NCBI GenBank assembly: GCA_965228165.1
Contig: CBDDHB010000002.1
Span: forward strand, 248,001-312,000
Source of the DNA: Oleispirillum sp965228165
GTDB lineage: Bacteria; Pseudomonadota; Alphaproteobacteria; Rhodospirillales; Rhodospirillaceae
Direction of reading: 5' to 3'
DNA length: 64,000 nt
Part shown: positions 40,560 to 48,641 of the stretch, piece after piece
How positions within the stretch are numbered: the stretch's first letter is position 1
How the letters are laid out: every line of letters begins with the position of its first letter
Position numbers and translations under genes: made by a program
The notes under the pieces: generated by a model
What the model saw: the letters and a program-made list of their open reading frames with translations, nothing else
The model's database searches: none
What the model was told of the DNA's origin: nothing

Positions 40560-41270
40560 TTATCGAGAAAAGCTGAAGCGTTTTATCAGCATGAACGGGG
40601 CGCCGGAACGTTCCTGAGCGAAGACGCAGGCCTCCGTCACCGGCAGCGGGGCGGAGGTCACGGGCGCGAACCAGTCGCGCGCCGCCGCCAGCACGTCGGC
40701 GCGTAAGGCCGGGTCGTCGATGCGTTCGGTCAGGGTGATGTGGAAACGATAGCGATCGAGGACGTAGGGGTATCCCCAATCGCTCAGATGCCGTCGCTCG
40801 ATCTCGGACAGGTTCTCGACGCGGCGGCGGTCGATTTCGGCCTGCGTCGGCGGCGCGCGGAAGGGATCGAGGGCGCGGACGCAGCGGTCCGCCATGGCGT
40901 GCAGCGGCGGGCAGGGTTCGGTCGGCAGCAGGGCGAGGAAGCCTCCCAGGACTCCCACAGCGACGCCCGGCAGATCGAACCGGGGCTCCGAGATCGCCCA
41001 GTCGCCGACCGCATCCAGGAACTCGTCCTTATCGCGACCGTCCGCTAGATGGATCGGCGCCTTGATCGTCGCGTGCAGGCCATAGCGGCGGGGCGAGGCG
41101 GTCAACCCGGCCAGCGCCGCCGGGGAAAACCCCTGGATCGCCGGATGGGGCATCGCCTCGGCGTTTTCCGCGTCGCGGCCCAGCCAGGCGCTGCCCAGCG
41201 CCCACAGGGCCTGATTCCGGGCTGGGGCGTAATACACCGCGTAGCGGGGAAAGGCGGGGGAGTCCTGCAT
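40560..41270 (-). CDS. DUF1045 phosphonate-operon protein with 2H phosphoesterase motifs
   Basis: 236 residues. Two HxT motifs are visible, GLHATIK near residue 66 and RFHITLT near 178, the paired signature of the 2H phosphoesterase superfamily, which opens or forms cyclic phosphates. DUF1045 proteins are regularly found in C-P lyase operons. It is the last gene of the phnG-M run, 17 bp after phnM. The locus lacks phnP (the usual ribose 1,2-cyclic phosphate phosphodiesterase), so this protein is a good candidate to perform that step; this is inference. Confidence 0.85.
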   Translation of the reverse strand: MQDSPAFPRYAVYYAPARNQALWALGSAWLGRDAENAEAMPHPAIQGFSPAALAGLTASPRRYGLHATIKAPIHLADGRDKDEFLDAVGDWAISEPRFDLPGVAVGVLGGFLALLPTEPCPPLHAMADRCVRALDPFRAPPTQAEIDRRRVENLSEIERRHLSDWGYPYVLDRYRFHITLTERIDDPALRADVLAAARDWFAPVTSAPLPVTEACVFAQERSGAPFMLIKRFSFSR

Positions 41271-41287
41271 CCGGCGGTTCCTCGTTC

Positions 41288-42415
41288 CTATGAGACCTGT
41301 TTCCCGGCCCGCCAGACCTGACGCACCACCGGCAGATGTTCCAGGTGCTTCACCCGCACCAGATCGGCGCGCAGGCCGGGGGCGATGCGGCCCCGGTCGT
41401 CGAGGCCGATCATCCGGGCGGTGTTGCCGGAGACCATCGCCACCGCCTGCGGCAGGGAAAGGCCGATCTCTTCCCATAGCAGGAAGGCGGCATGCAGCAG
41501 GCTGCCCGGCACGTAGTCCGACGACAGGGCGTCGAGCAGGCCTTCCCTGGCCAGTTCGCGGGCCGAGACGTTGCCCGAGTGGGAGGAACCGCGCACCACG
41601 TTGGGCGAGCCCAGAACCGTCTTCAGCCCCAACTCGCGGGCGCGTTGCGCCGCGACATGGGTGGTGGGGAATTCCGAGATCGCCGCACCCTCGCGCGCCG
41701 CCTCGTCGACGTGTTCGGCGACGGTGTCGTCGTGGGTGGCGATGATCAGGTCGTGCGCGCGGCACATCGCCACCAGTTCCTTGCGGTGCGCCTCGCCGAA
41801 GCGTTCGCGCCGGGCGACCAGCTTTTCCAACCGGGCGCGCACCACGTCCTCGGGCAGGTGCTCGGCCTTGTGGTATTGCAGCCAGTGGGACAGCTCCCGC
41901 CACTGCCGTTGCCCCGGCGTGTGGTCCATCAGCGACACCACCTTGACCAGCGGGTTGTCGAAGTGCGGCCCCGCCAGTTCGACCACCGTCTCGCCCACCA
42001 CCTCGCAGCGCAGGTGCAGCTTGTGGTCGGCGCGCAGCACGTCCTCCTCAAGGCCGTGGACGACTCCCTGGATGCTGTCGTCGATGAAGGTGTCGCGCCC
42101 CGGCTTGTGGCTTTCGCCGATGCTGATCGCGTCCAGAACCGTGGTGATGCCGGCGGCGGCGATCTGCGCGTCGTGGGCCAGCACCGCGGCCATCGGCGAG
42201 GGCCATTTCACGCCGGGACGCGGCTCCAGGTTCTTTTCCATGTTGTCGGTGTGCATCTCGACCAGGCCGGGCAGCAGATAGTCGCCGTCCAGGTCGATCG
42301 CGGCGGGGGAGGAACTGCCGCCCTCGTCGATGCGGCGGATCAGGCCATCCTCGATGTCGAGGCTGCCGACGATCACGGCGTTTTCGGTGACGATGCGGGC
42401 GTTGGTAAGGATCAT
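41288..42415 (-). CDS. phnM: Alpha-D-ribose 1-methylphosphonate 5-triphosphate diphosphatase
   Basis: Amidohydrolase that removes pyrophosphate from the ribose-phosphonate triphosphate made by PhnGHI-L. 375 residues with GDYLLPGLVEMHTDNME (metal ligand region), IATHDDTVAEHVDEA, SPNVVRGSSHSGN and ALSSDYVPGSLL, all characteristic of PhnM. ATG 42415 lies five bases after the phnL stop. Confidence 0.95.
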   Translation of the reverse strand: MILTNARIVTENAVIVGSLDIEDGLIRRIDEGGSSSPAAIDLDGDYLLPGLVEMHTDNMEKNLEPRPGVKWPSPMAAVLAHDAQIAAAGITTVLDAISIGESHKPGRDTFIDDSIQGVVHGLEEDVLRADHKLHLRCEVVGETVVELAGPHFDNPLVKVVSLMDHTPGQRQWRELSHWLQYHKAEHLPEDVVRARLEKLVARRERFGEAHRKELVAMCRAHDLIIATHDDTVAEHVDEAAREGAAISEFPTTHVAAQRARELGLKTVLGSPNVVRGSSHSGNVSARELAREGLLDALSSDYVPGSLLHAAFLLWEEIGLSLPQAVAMVSGNTARMIGLDDRGRIAPGLRADLVRVKHLEHLPVVRQVWRAGKQVS

Positions 42416-42420
42416 GGCGG

Positions 42421-43116
42421 TCAGGCTGCCTTTGCGGTGGAAAGGTCGAACAGACGGTCGGCGACGGCGTCGCGGGTGTCCGCGTCGTGGAAGATGCCGA
42501 CGATCGCCGCGCCGCGCGCCTTGGCCTCGGCGATCAGATCGACGACGACGGCGCGGTTGGTGGCGTCCAGCGAGGCGGTGGGCTCGTCCAGCAGCAGCAC
42601 CGGGGTCGGCGCGATCAGGCCGTGCGCGATGTTGACCCGCTGCTGTTCGCCGCCCGAGAAGGTGGCGGGGGCGAGCGCCCACAGGCGTTCGGGAACGTTG
42701 AGGCGGGCGAGCAGGGCGGCGGCGGCGTCCCGCGCCGCGCCGCGTCCGGTTCCCTGGCGCAGCAGGGGCTCGGCGACCACGTCCAGGGTGGGGACGCGGG
42801 GAATCACCCGCAGGAACTGGCTGACGTAGCCCAGGGTCCGGCGGCGAACCTGCAACACGGTGCGGGTGTCGGCGGACAGAATATCGACCATCCGCCCGTC
42901 GTGGCGGACCCGGATCTCGCCCGCGTCGGGCAGGATATTGGCGTACATCGCGCGCAGCAGGGTGGACTTGCCGACCCCCGAGGGGCCGTGCAGCACCACG
43001 CATTCGCCTGCCGCGACCTGCAACGACAAATCGCGGAACACCGGGATGCGCACGCCGCCCTGGGTGTGCAGGGTGAAGGTCTTGGCGACGCCTTGGACGG
43101 AGAGCATCAGGGTCAT
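42421..43116 (-). CDS. phnL: C-P lyase ATP-binding subunit PhnL
   Basis: ABC-type ATPase that with PhnGHI is needed to attach phosphonate to ribose triphosphate. 231 residues with Walker A GPSGVGKST, signature TFSGGEQQRVNIAHGL and Walker B LLLDEPTASLD. No membrane partner is expected; it docks on the core complex. Two bases separate its start from the phnK stop. Confidence 0.94.
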   Translation of the reverse strand: MTLMLSVQGVAKTFTLHTQGGVRIPVFRDLSLQVAAGECVVLHGPSGVGKSTLLRAMYANILPDAGEIRVRHDGRMVDILSADTRTVLQVRRRTLGYVSQFLRVIPRVPTLDVVAEPLLRQGTGRGAARDAAAALLARLNVPERLWALAPATFSGGEQQRVNIAHGLIAPTPVLLLDEPTASLDATNRAVVVDLIAEAKARGAAIVGIFHDADTRDAVADRLFDLSTAKAA

Positions 43117-43118
43117 GG

Positions 43119-43931
43119 CTACACCTGGAGGACCGAGGAAACCAGCAACTGGGTATAGGGGTGGTGCGGGTCGTCCAGCACCTGGTCGGTCAGGCCGTGT
43201 TCGACCACCCGGCCGCTTTTCATCACCATCAGGCGATGCGCCAGCAGCCGCGCCACCGCCAGATCGTGGGTGACGACGATGCAGGCGGTGCCCAGTTCGT
43301 CCACCAGTCCGCGAATCAGGTCCAGCAGGCGCGCCTGCACCGAAACGTCCAGGCCGCCCGTGGGTTCATCCATGAACACCAGGCGCGGCGCGGTGACCAG
43401 GGTGCGGGCGATTTGCAGGCGTTGCTGCATGCCGCCGGAAAAGCGCGTCGGCAAGTCGTCGGTGCGGGCGGTGTCGATTTCGACGCGGGACAGCCAGGAC
43501 GTCGCCTCGGCGCGGATGGCGCCGTAGTGGCGCGCCCCTTCCGCCATCAGGCGTTCGCCGATGTTGGCCCCGGCGGACACCCGCAGGCGCAGGCCGTCGC
43601 GCGGGTTCTGATGCACCAAGCCCCATTCGCCCCGCAACAGGGCGCGCTTGCGCGGTTCGGGCAGGGCGCGAAAGTCGAGGATTTCGCCCATCCGGTCGCG
43701 ATAGAGAATCTCGCCGTCGTCGGCCTCGATCTGCGCCGAGAGGCAGTTGAGCAGGGTGGTCTTGCCCGATCCGGACTCGCCGACGATTCCCAGCACCTCG
43801 CCCGGCCACAGGTCGAAGGAAACGTCGCGGCAGCCGAGGGCGCCGCCATAGGTCTTGCCCAGTCCCCGCACCCGCAGCAGCGGCGGATCGAGGTCCAAAT
43901 CGGCGGGGCGGGCGGCGGCGATCAGGTTCAT
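43119..43931 (-). CDS. phnK: C-P lyase ATP-binding subunit PhnK
   Basis: ABC-type ATPase that binds the PhnGHIJ core through PhnJ. 270 residues, Walker A GESGSGKTT, the PhnK-typical WGLVHQNPRDGLR, signature RFSGGMQQRLQIARTL, Walker B VFMDEPTGGLD, and C-terminal PHHPYTQLL as in the oligopeptide-transporter ATPases it derives from. ATG 43931 overlaps the phnJ stop by four bases. Confidence 0.94.
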   Translation of the reverse strand: MNLIAAARPADLDLDPPLLRVRGLGKTYGGALGCRDVSFDLWPGEVLGIVGESGSGKTTLLNCLSAQIEADDGEILYRDRMGEILDFRALPEPRKRALLRGEWGLVHQNPRDGLRLRVSAGANIGERLMAEGARHYGAIRAEATSWLSRVEIDTARTDDLPTRFSGGMQQRLQIARTLVTAPRLVFMDEPTGGLDVSVQARLLDLIRGLVDELGTACIVVTHDLAVARLLAHRLMVMKSGRVVEHGLTDQVLDDPHHPYTQLLVSSVLQV

Positions 43932-44827
43932 GACGCGGACTCCGTCTCGGCGGCGGGGGCGGCCATCGGTCCGGCATGCCCGGCGGCGCGGCGCTTTTCG
44001 CAATGATCGGTGTCGGAGCAGACCATCATCTGTCCGCCCTTATCGTCGATCACCACCTCGTCCAGGTAGCTGTCGGTGGCGCCGCACAGGGCGCAGCCCT
44101 CGCTCCAGGTCTGCACCTCGAAGGGATGATCCTCGAAGTCGAGGCTTTCGACGCGGGTGTGGGGCGGCACCGCGTAGATGCGCTTTTCGCGCCCCGCGCC
44201 GAACAATTGCAGGGCGGGCATCCGGTCCATCTTCGGGTTGTCGAATTTCGGGATCGGCGAGGGCGCCATGATGTAGCGCCCGTTCACCCGCACCGGATAG
44301 TCGTAGGATTTGACGATGCGGCCCATCTGGGCGATGTCCTCGTACAGGCGGACGTGCATCACCCCGTACTCGGCCAGGGCGTGCATCTTGCGGGTTTCGC
44401 CCTCGCGCGCCTCCATCCAGCGCAACGGCTCGGGAATCGGCACCTGATAGACGATGATCTGATTCTCGGTCAGCGGCGTTTCGGGAATGCGGTGACGGGT
44501 CTGGATCAGGCTGGCGGCGGCGGTGTCGGTGGTGGTGGCCACCCCCGCCGTGCGCTCGAAAAAGCGGCGGATGGACACCGCGTTGGTGGTGTCGTCGGCG
44601 CCCTGGTCGATCACCTTCAAGACGTCGTCCGCGCCGATCACCGCAGCGGTGACCTGGATGCCGCCGTTGCCCCAGCCATAGGGAAGCGGCATTTCGCGCC
44701 CGGCGAAGGGCACCTGATAGCCGGGGATCGCCACCGCCTTCAGGATGGCGCGGCGGATCATCCGCTTGGTCTGTTCGTCGAGGTAGGCGAAGTTGTAGCC
44801 CGGATCGATCTGCGGCTGCGCGGTCAT
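43928..44827 (-). CDS. phnJ: Alpha-D-ribose 1-methylphosphonate 5-phosphate C-P lyase
   Basis: Radical-SAM-type enzyme that breaks the carbon-phosphorus bond, releasing alkane and the cyclic ribose phosphate. 299 residues. The cluster and catalytic cysteines are all visible in the C-terminal part: CALCGATDSYLDE followed by CSDTDHC. The N-terminal part has DEQTKRMIRRAILKA and PLPYGWGTGG-like PLPYGWGNGG. Overlaps phnI upstream and phnK downstream by four bases each. Confidence 0.96.
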   Translation of the reverse strand: MTAQPQIDPGYNFAYLDEQTKRMIRRAILKAVAIPGYQVPFAGREMPLPYGWGNGGIQVTAAVIGADDVLKVIDQGADDTTNAVSIRRFFERTAGVATTTDTAAASLIQTRHRIPETPLTENQIIVYQVPIPEPLRWMEAREGETRKMHALAEYGVMHVRLYEDIAQMGRIVKSYDYPVRVNGRYIMAPSPIPKFDNPKMDRMPALQLFGAGREKRIYAVPPHTRVESLDFEDHPFEVQTWSEGCALCGATDSYLDEVVIDDKGGQMMVCSDTDHCEKRRAAGHAGPMAAPAAETESAS

Positions 44828-45915
44828 GATGCGGTTTCCTCCTCGCGGACGGTTTGCGCGGCGCGCAGGGCGCGCAGGTTGACCAGTTCGCCCTGGAAAT
44901 CGACGTAGTGCGGCAGCTTCAGGTGTTGCAGGAACCCCGAGGCCTCGACGTTGTCCGAGTGGTTGAGGACGAATTCCTCGTCCTGCGCCGGGAAGCGGCG
45001 TTCCTCGTCGAATTCGTCGGCGCGCAAGGCGCGATCGACGATCGCCATCGCCATCGCCTTGCGCTCGTTGTGACCGAAGGCGAGGCCATAGCCCCGGGTG
45101 AACTGCGGCGGCCGGGTCTTCGATCCCTTGAACTGGGACACCATCTGGCACTCGGTGATCGCGATGCGGCCGATCGTTACCGGGAATCCCAGGTCTTCGG
45201 GTTCGATTTCGATTTCCACCTCGCCGATGCGGATTTCCCCGGCGAAGGGATGGGTGTTGCCGAAGCCGCGCTGCGAGGAATAGGCAAGCGCCAGAACGAA
45301 ACCCTCGTCGCCGCGCACCAGGTTCTGCAAGCGCAAATCGCGCCCGGCGGGGAAGGCGAGCGGCTCGCGGGTCAGATCGCCAACCGCCTCGCCGCCGGGT
45401 GCGGCGGAATCCGCTTCGATCAGTCCTTCGTGGCCGAGGATATCGACGACCCGCGGCATGTCGGCGGGCAGGGGCGCGTCGGCGGTCTCCGCCGTCGGCG
45501 CGTTGTCCCCGGCAAGCAGGGCGAAATCCAGCAGGCGATGGGTGTAGTCGAAGGTCGGCCCCAGGATCTGGCCGCCGGGAAGATCCTTGAAGGTGGCGGA
45601 GATGCGGCGTTCCACCCGCATCCGCGCGGTGTCGATGGGGCGGCCGACCGCCAGACGCGGCAGGGTGGTGCGATAGGCGCGGATCAGGAAGATCGCCTCC
45701 ACCGCGTCGCCGCGCGCCTGCTTCAGCGCCAGAGCGGCGAGGTCCGGGTCGTGGAGCGAGCCCTCGCTCATCACCCGGTCCACCGCCAGGGTCATCTGCT
45801 CGCGGATTTGCGCGACGGAAATCTCCGGCACCTCGGGGGCGCCGCGCCGATCCTCCTCCAGCAGGGCGTGGGCGTTGTCGATGGCCTTTTCGCCACCCTT
45901 GACCGCAACGTACAT
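44824..45915 (-). CDS. phnI: C-P lyase core subunit PhnI
   Basis: Nucleosidase that exchanges the adenine of ATP for phosphonate together with PhnG, H and L. 363 residues, usual length, with the invariant start MYVAVKGGEKAI, the RAYRTTLPR segment, and HSDNVEASGFLQHLKLPHY near the C-terminus. Eight bases separate it from phnH upstream. Confidence 0.95.
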   Translation of the reverse strand: MYVAVKGGEKAIDNAHALLEEDRRGAPEVPEISVAQIREQMTLAVDRVMSEGSLHDPDLAALALKQARGDAVEAIFLIRAYRTTLPRLAVGRPIDTARMRVERRISATFKDLPGGQILGPTFDYTHRLLDFALLAGDNAPTAETADAPLPADMPRVVDILGHEGLIEADSAAPGGEAVGDLTREPLAFPAGRDLRLQNLVRGDEGFVLALAYSSQRGFGNTHPFAGEIRIGEVEIEIEPEDLGFPVTIGRIAITECQMVSQFKGSKTRPPQFTRGYGLAFGHNERKAMAMAIVDRALRADEFDEERRFPAQDEEFVLNHSDNVEASGFLQHLKLPHYVDFQGELVNLRALRAAQTVREEETAS

Positions 45916-45923
45916 GGCCGGGG

Positions 45924-46551
45924 CTACCTTTGCGTCTTCGCGGTGCGGGGCAGGCCGACGATGTGCCAGCTATCGACCAGCACCGCATCCAGACCGGTGG
46001 GGAACAGAGCGTTGATCGCGGCGCGGCGGTTCCAGAATTCGGCGGGGATGCCTTCCGCCTCGATGGTTTGCGCCTCGGGGATGCCGGGGCCGCGCAGTTC
46101 GACCGCCGGGCCGCCGGTCAGGCGCGGCACCTGAATCAACAGGGTGGCGGCGCGGTCCGGGTATTCCGGCGTGCCGACGTGAAAGGATTCGATTCGCGCG
46201 GCGGCCTCTTCGCCGGAAAGCAGGGCGAAGGCGGCCTCGCCGGGATGGGGGGGCGATCGGGCAGCCGCAGTGGAAGGACAGGAACTGCCGCACGTCCGGG
46301 GTGTCCAGGGAACAGTCCAGCCAGACCGGGGTGTCGAGGTCGAACAGGGCGAGGCACAGCGCCGCGGTCGCCGGATGAAGCGGCGATGGGGATATGGACA
46401 ACAGGCCGCGCATGTCCTGCGCGCGCCCCGGATACGACATCGCCGAAAGCATCCGCCGGAAGCATTTCTGCGCGTCGCGCACCGGGTCGGCGAATCCGGG
46501 CGAAGGCAGATGCGGCGGGACGGCCGGGGGACGGGAGGGGAAGGGGATCAT
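45924..46551 (-). pseudogene. phnH: C-P lyase core subunit PhnH, frameshifted in a G7 tract
   Basis: PhnH is a PLP-transferase-fold structural subunit. The first frame from ATG 46551 (MIPFPSRPP, CFRRMLSAMSYPGRAQ, LFDLDTPVWLD) breaks after FHCGCPIAP at a run of seven G on the + strand (46247-46253). One base fewer restores HPGEAAFALLSGEEAAARI and the normal ending with RLTGGPAVELRGPGI and FWNRRAAINALFPTGLDA, stop at 45924, about 208 residues. PhnH is essential to the core complex, so a true loss should inactivate the pathway; all other phn genes downstream remain open. Confidence 0.88.
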
Positions 46552-46556
46552 CGGCT

Positions 46557-47018
46557 TCAGTCTCCACGGACCAGGGTGAAGAAATCGACGCGGGTGGCGG
46601 CGGTCTTGGCGTCCCGTTCGGCATCGCGGCGGCGCAGTTCGTCTTCCAGCGGCGTCAGAAGGTCGCGTTCGATGGCGGGCGCGGCGTCGGTCTGCATCAG
46701 GGCGTCCAGGGTCGCCGCCGCCTTCGCCTTGTCGCGGTCGCGTCCGGCGACGTGGGCATGGCCGATCGTTCCGTCGGCCAGCGCCACGGCGCAACGCACC
46801 ACCGGCATTTCCCCCAGGTTGAAGGGGGCGCCGCCGCCGCCGATGCGTCCCCGCACCATCACCAGACCGATTTCCGGCGGGCGCAGCAGGCGCGCCTCGG
46901 GCGGGTTCTCGGGCAGGGCGGCGCGCAGGCGCTCGGCGTCGGCCAGAGCGAACAGCCGCATCCAGCGCTGCCGCGCGGCGGTGCCCTTTTCCGGGCCGAT
47001 GGCTGGTTCAGTGGACAT
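46557..47018 (-). CDS. phnG: C-P lyase core subunit PhnG
   Basis: Small subunit of the PhnGHIJ core. 153 residues with RQRWMRLFALADAERL, the PEIGLVMVRGRIGG segment (substrate-loop), FNLGEMPVVRCAVAL and GHAHVAGRD. ATG 47018 is just downstream of a perfect palindrome that fits a PhnF operator. First gene of the eight-gene phnG-M plus DUF1045 run, with gaps of five bases or overlaps between most members. Confidence 0.94.
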   Translation of the reverse strand: MSTEPAIGPEKGTAARQRWMRLFALADAERLRAALPENPPEARLLRPPEIGLVMVRGRIGGGGAPFNLGEMPVVRCAVALADGTIGHAHVAGRDRDKAKAAATLDALMQTDAAPAIERDLLTPLEDELRRRDAERDAKTAATRVDFFTLVRGD

Positions 47019-47027
47019 CTTCGAACC

Positions 47028-47039
47028 TTGTCTAGACAA
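47028..47039. promoter_or_regulatory. Candidate PhnF operator
   Basis: Perfect 12 bp palindrome TTGTCTAGACAA, ten bases upstream of the phnG start codon and 72 bp before the divergent phnF gene. Short palindromes with a TCTAGA-like or related core are typical for HutC-type GntR regulators. Regulation of both genes by PhnF is inferred. Confidence 0.65.
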
Positions 47040-47110
47040 CATGGATCAATCCTATTACACTCCGCCCCGGAAGCGAAAGCCCGATTTCGTGAACGTTTTG
47101 TGGGGGTGTC

Positions 47111-47887
47111 ATGACGTCCGACCGATCTCCGGCGAAGCCGCCGGAATGGCTAGGCTCCGCGCCTTTGCAGCGCACCGCCGGGGCTCCCCTGTGGCGACAA
47201 GTCGAGGAGTTGTTGACCCAGGCGATTCGTTCCGGCCGGATCAAGCCCGGAGAGCAACTGCCCACCGAGTTCGCCCTGGCGGAACGGTTCGCGGTCAACC
47301 GCCATACGATCCGCCGCGCCCTGGCGGCGCTGGAGGCGGAAAGCCTGATCCGGGTGGAGCGGGGGCGCGGCACCTTCGTCCACGAGAACGTCATCGATTA
47401 TCAGGTTTCCCGCCGCACCCGCTTTTCCGAGAACCTGCGGCGGCAGAATCGCGAGCCTTCCGGCCTGATCCTGGATGCCGGGGAACGCCCCGCGCCGCAC
47501 CCGGTGGCGCGCGCCCTGGGGCTGTCCGAGGGGGAAACGGTGGTCTGGATCAAGCACCTCTCCCAGGCCGATGGGAGGCCGATCAGCACCGCCGATCATT
47601 ACTTTCCATACAAGAGGTTCCAGGGATTTCTTGAGATTTATCGTCAACGAAAATCGATCACCGCCACCTACGCCTATTTCGGCGTCTTCGACTACACCCG
47701 GAAAAGCACCCGGGTGACCGCGCGGATGCCGACCCTGGAAGAGGCGGAGTTGCTGAAGCAGCCGAAGAACCGGCCGGTGCTGGTCACCGAATCGGTCAAC
47801 ATCGACGCCGACGGGGAGCCGATCGAATACGGATGCACCGCCTTCAACGGCGAGGTGGTGCAGTTGGTGGTCAGTGCGGAGGATTGA
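47111..47887 (+). CDS. phnF: GntR/HutC-family phosphonate regulator PhnF
   Basis: 258-residue repressor: winged helix from about 20-90 (QAIRSGRIKPGEQLPTEFAL, NRHTIRRALAALEAESL, VERGRGTFV) and a UTRA effector domain (about 105-250). Located divergently from the C-P lyase operon it is expected to control. The 3' end overlaps the opposite-strand bpt gene by 17 bp. Confidence 0.92.
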   Translation: MTSDRSPAKPPEWLGSAPLQRTAGAPLWRQVEELLTQAIRSGRIKPGEQLPTEFALAERFAVNRHTIRRALAALEAESLIRVERGRGTFVHENVIDYQVSRRTRFSENLRRQNREPSGLILDAGERPAPHPVARALGLSEGETVVWIKHLSQADGRPISTADHYFPYKRFQGFLEIYRQRKSITATYAYFGVFDYTRKSTRVTARMPTLEEAELLKQPKNRPVLVTESVNIDADGEPIEYGCTAFNGEVVQLVVSAED

Positions 47888-48613
47888 TCGCCGGGGGCGG
47901 CAGCCGGGTCCAGCCTTCGGGACCGTGCCCTTCGAGCGGCTGGAAACGGCTCTTGTAGGCCATCTTGCGGCTTTCCGCGATCCAGTAGCCGAGGTAAAGG
48001 TAGGGCAGGCCCAGGCTGCGGCAGGCGTCGAGCAGGACCAGAATGACGAAGCTGCCCAGGCTGCGTTCGGGCAGATCGGGGCGGAAGAACGAATAGACGG
48101 CGGACAGGCCGTCACCCATCACGTCGGTCAGCACCGCAGCGGTCAGCCGTTCGTCCGGGTCGCGGAATTCATAGATCAGGGTGTGTGGATCGGGCTGTCC
48201 TCGACCATCGCCCGGAACTCGTGGAAATTCATCGCCGCCATGTCGCCTCCGGCGTGCCGGGTCTCCTGGTAGGCCAGGAACAGGCGGTGCTGTTCGCCGC
48301 TGGCGGCGGGTGGGCAGGGGGCGATGGCAAGGTCGCGGTTGGCGCGCCGCACCCGGCGAAAGGCGCGGGACTCGACGAAACCCTCGACGTCGATGCGCAC
48401 CGGCACGCAGGCTTGGCAGTCCGGGCAGGCGGGGGCGTAGGCGATGGCGTGGCTGCGCCGGAAGCCGGATCGCGACAAGAGTTCGTGGAATCGCGCCGCG
48501 TCACCCTGGGTCAGTTCGGTCACCACCTTGCGCTCCAGGCGGTCGGGCAAATAGGGGCACGGCGCGGGCGCGGTGGTGTGGAAGACGAAGCTGTCGGTGC
48601 GATAGGTTTTCAT
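47871..48613 (-). pseudogene. bpt: Aspartate/glutamate leucyltransferase Bpt, frameshifted at a GT repeat
   Basis: Adds Leu to N-terminal Asp or Glu of proteins to mark them for ClpSAP degradation. First frame from ATG 48613: FHTTAPAPCPYLPDRLERKV, FRRSHAIAYAPACPDCQAC (conserved cysteines), RLFLAYQETRHAGGDM. It stops at GTGTGTGG (48181-48188). Deleting one GT restores HTLIYEFRDPDERLTAAVLT and the GNAT-like second half with DGLSAVYSFF, RSLGSFVIL and YLGYWI, stop at 47871, about 246 residues. Everything conserved is present on either side, so a two-base insertion is the only defect. Confidence 0.88.
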
Positions 48614-48641
48614 GCCCCGCCTCGCTTGGCGATCGTCCGGG

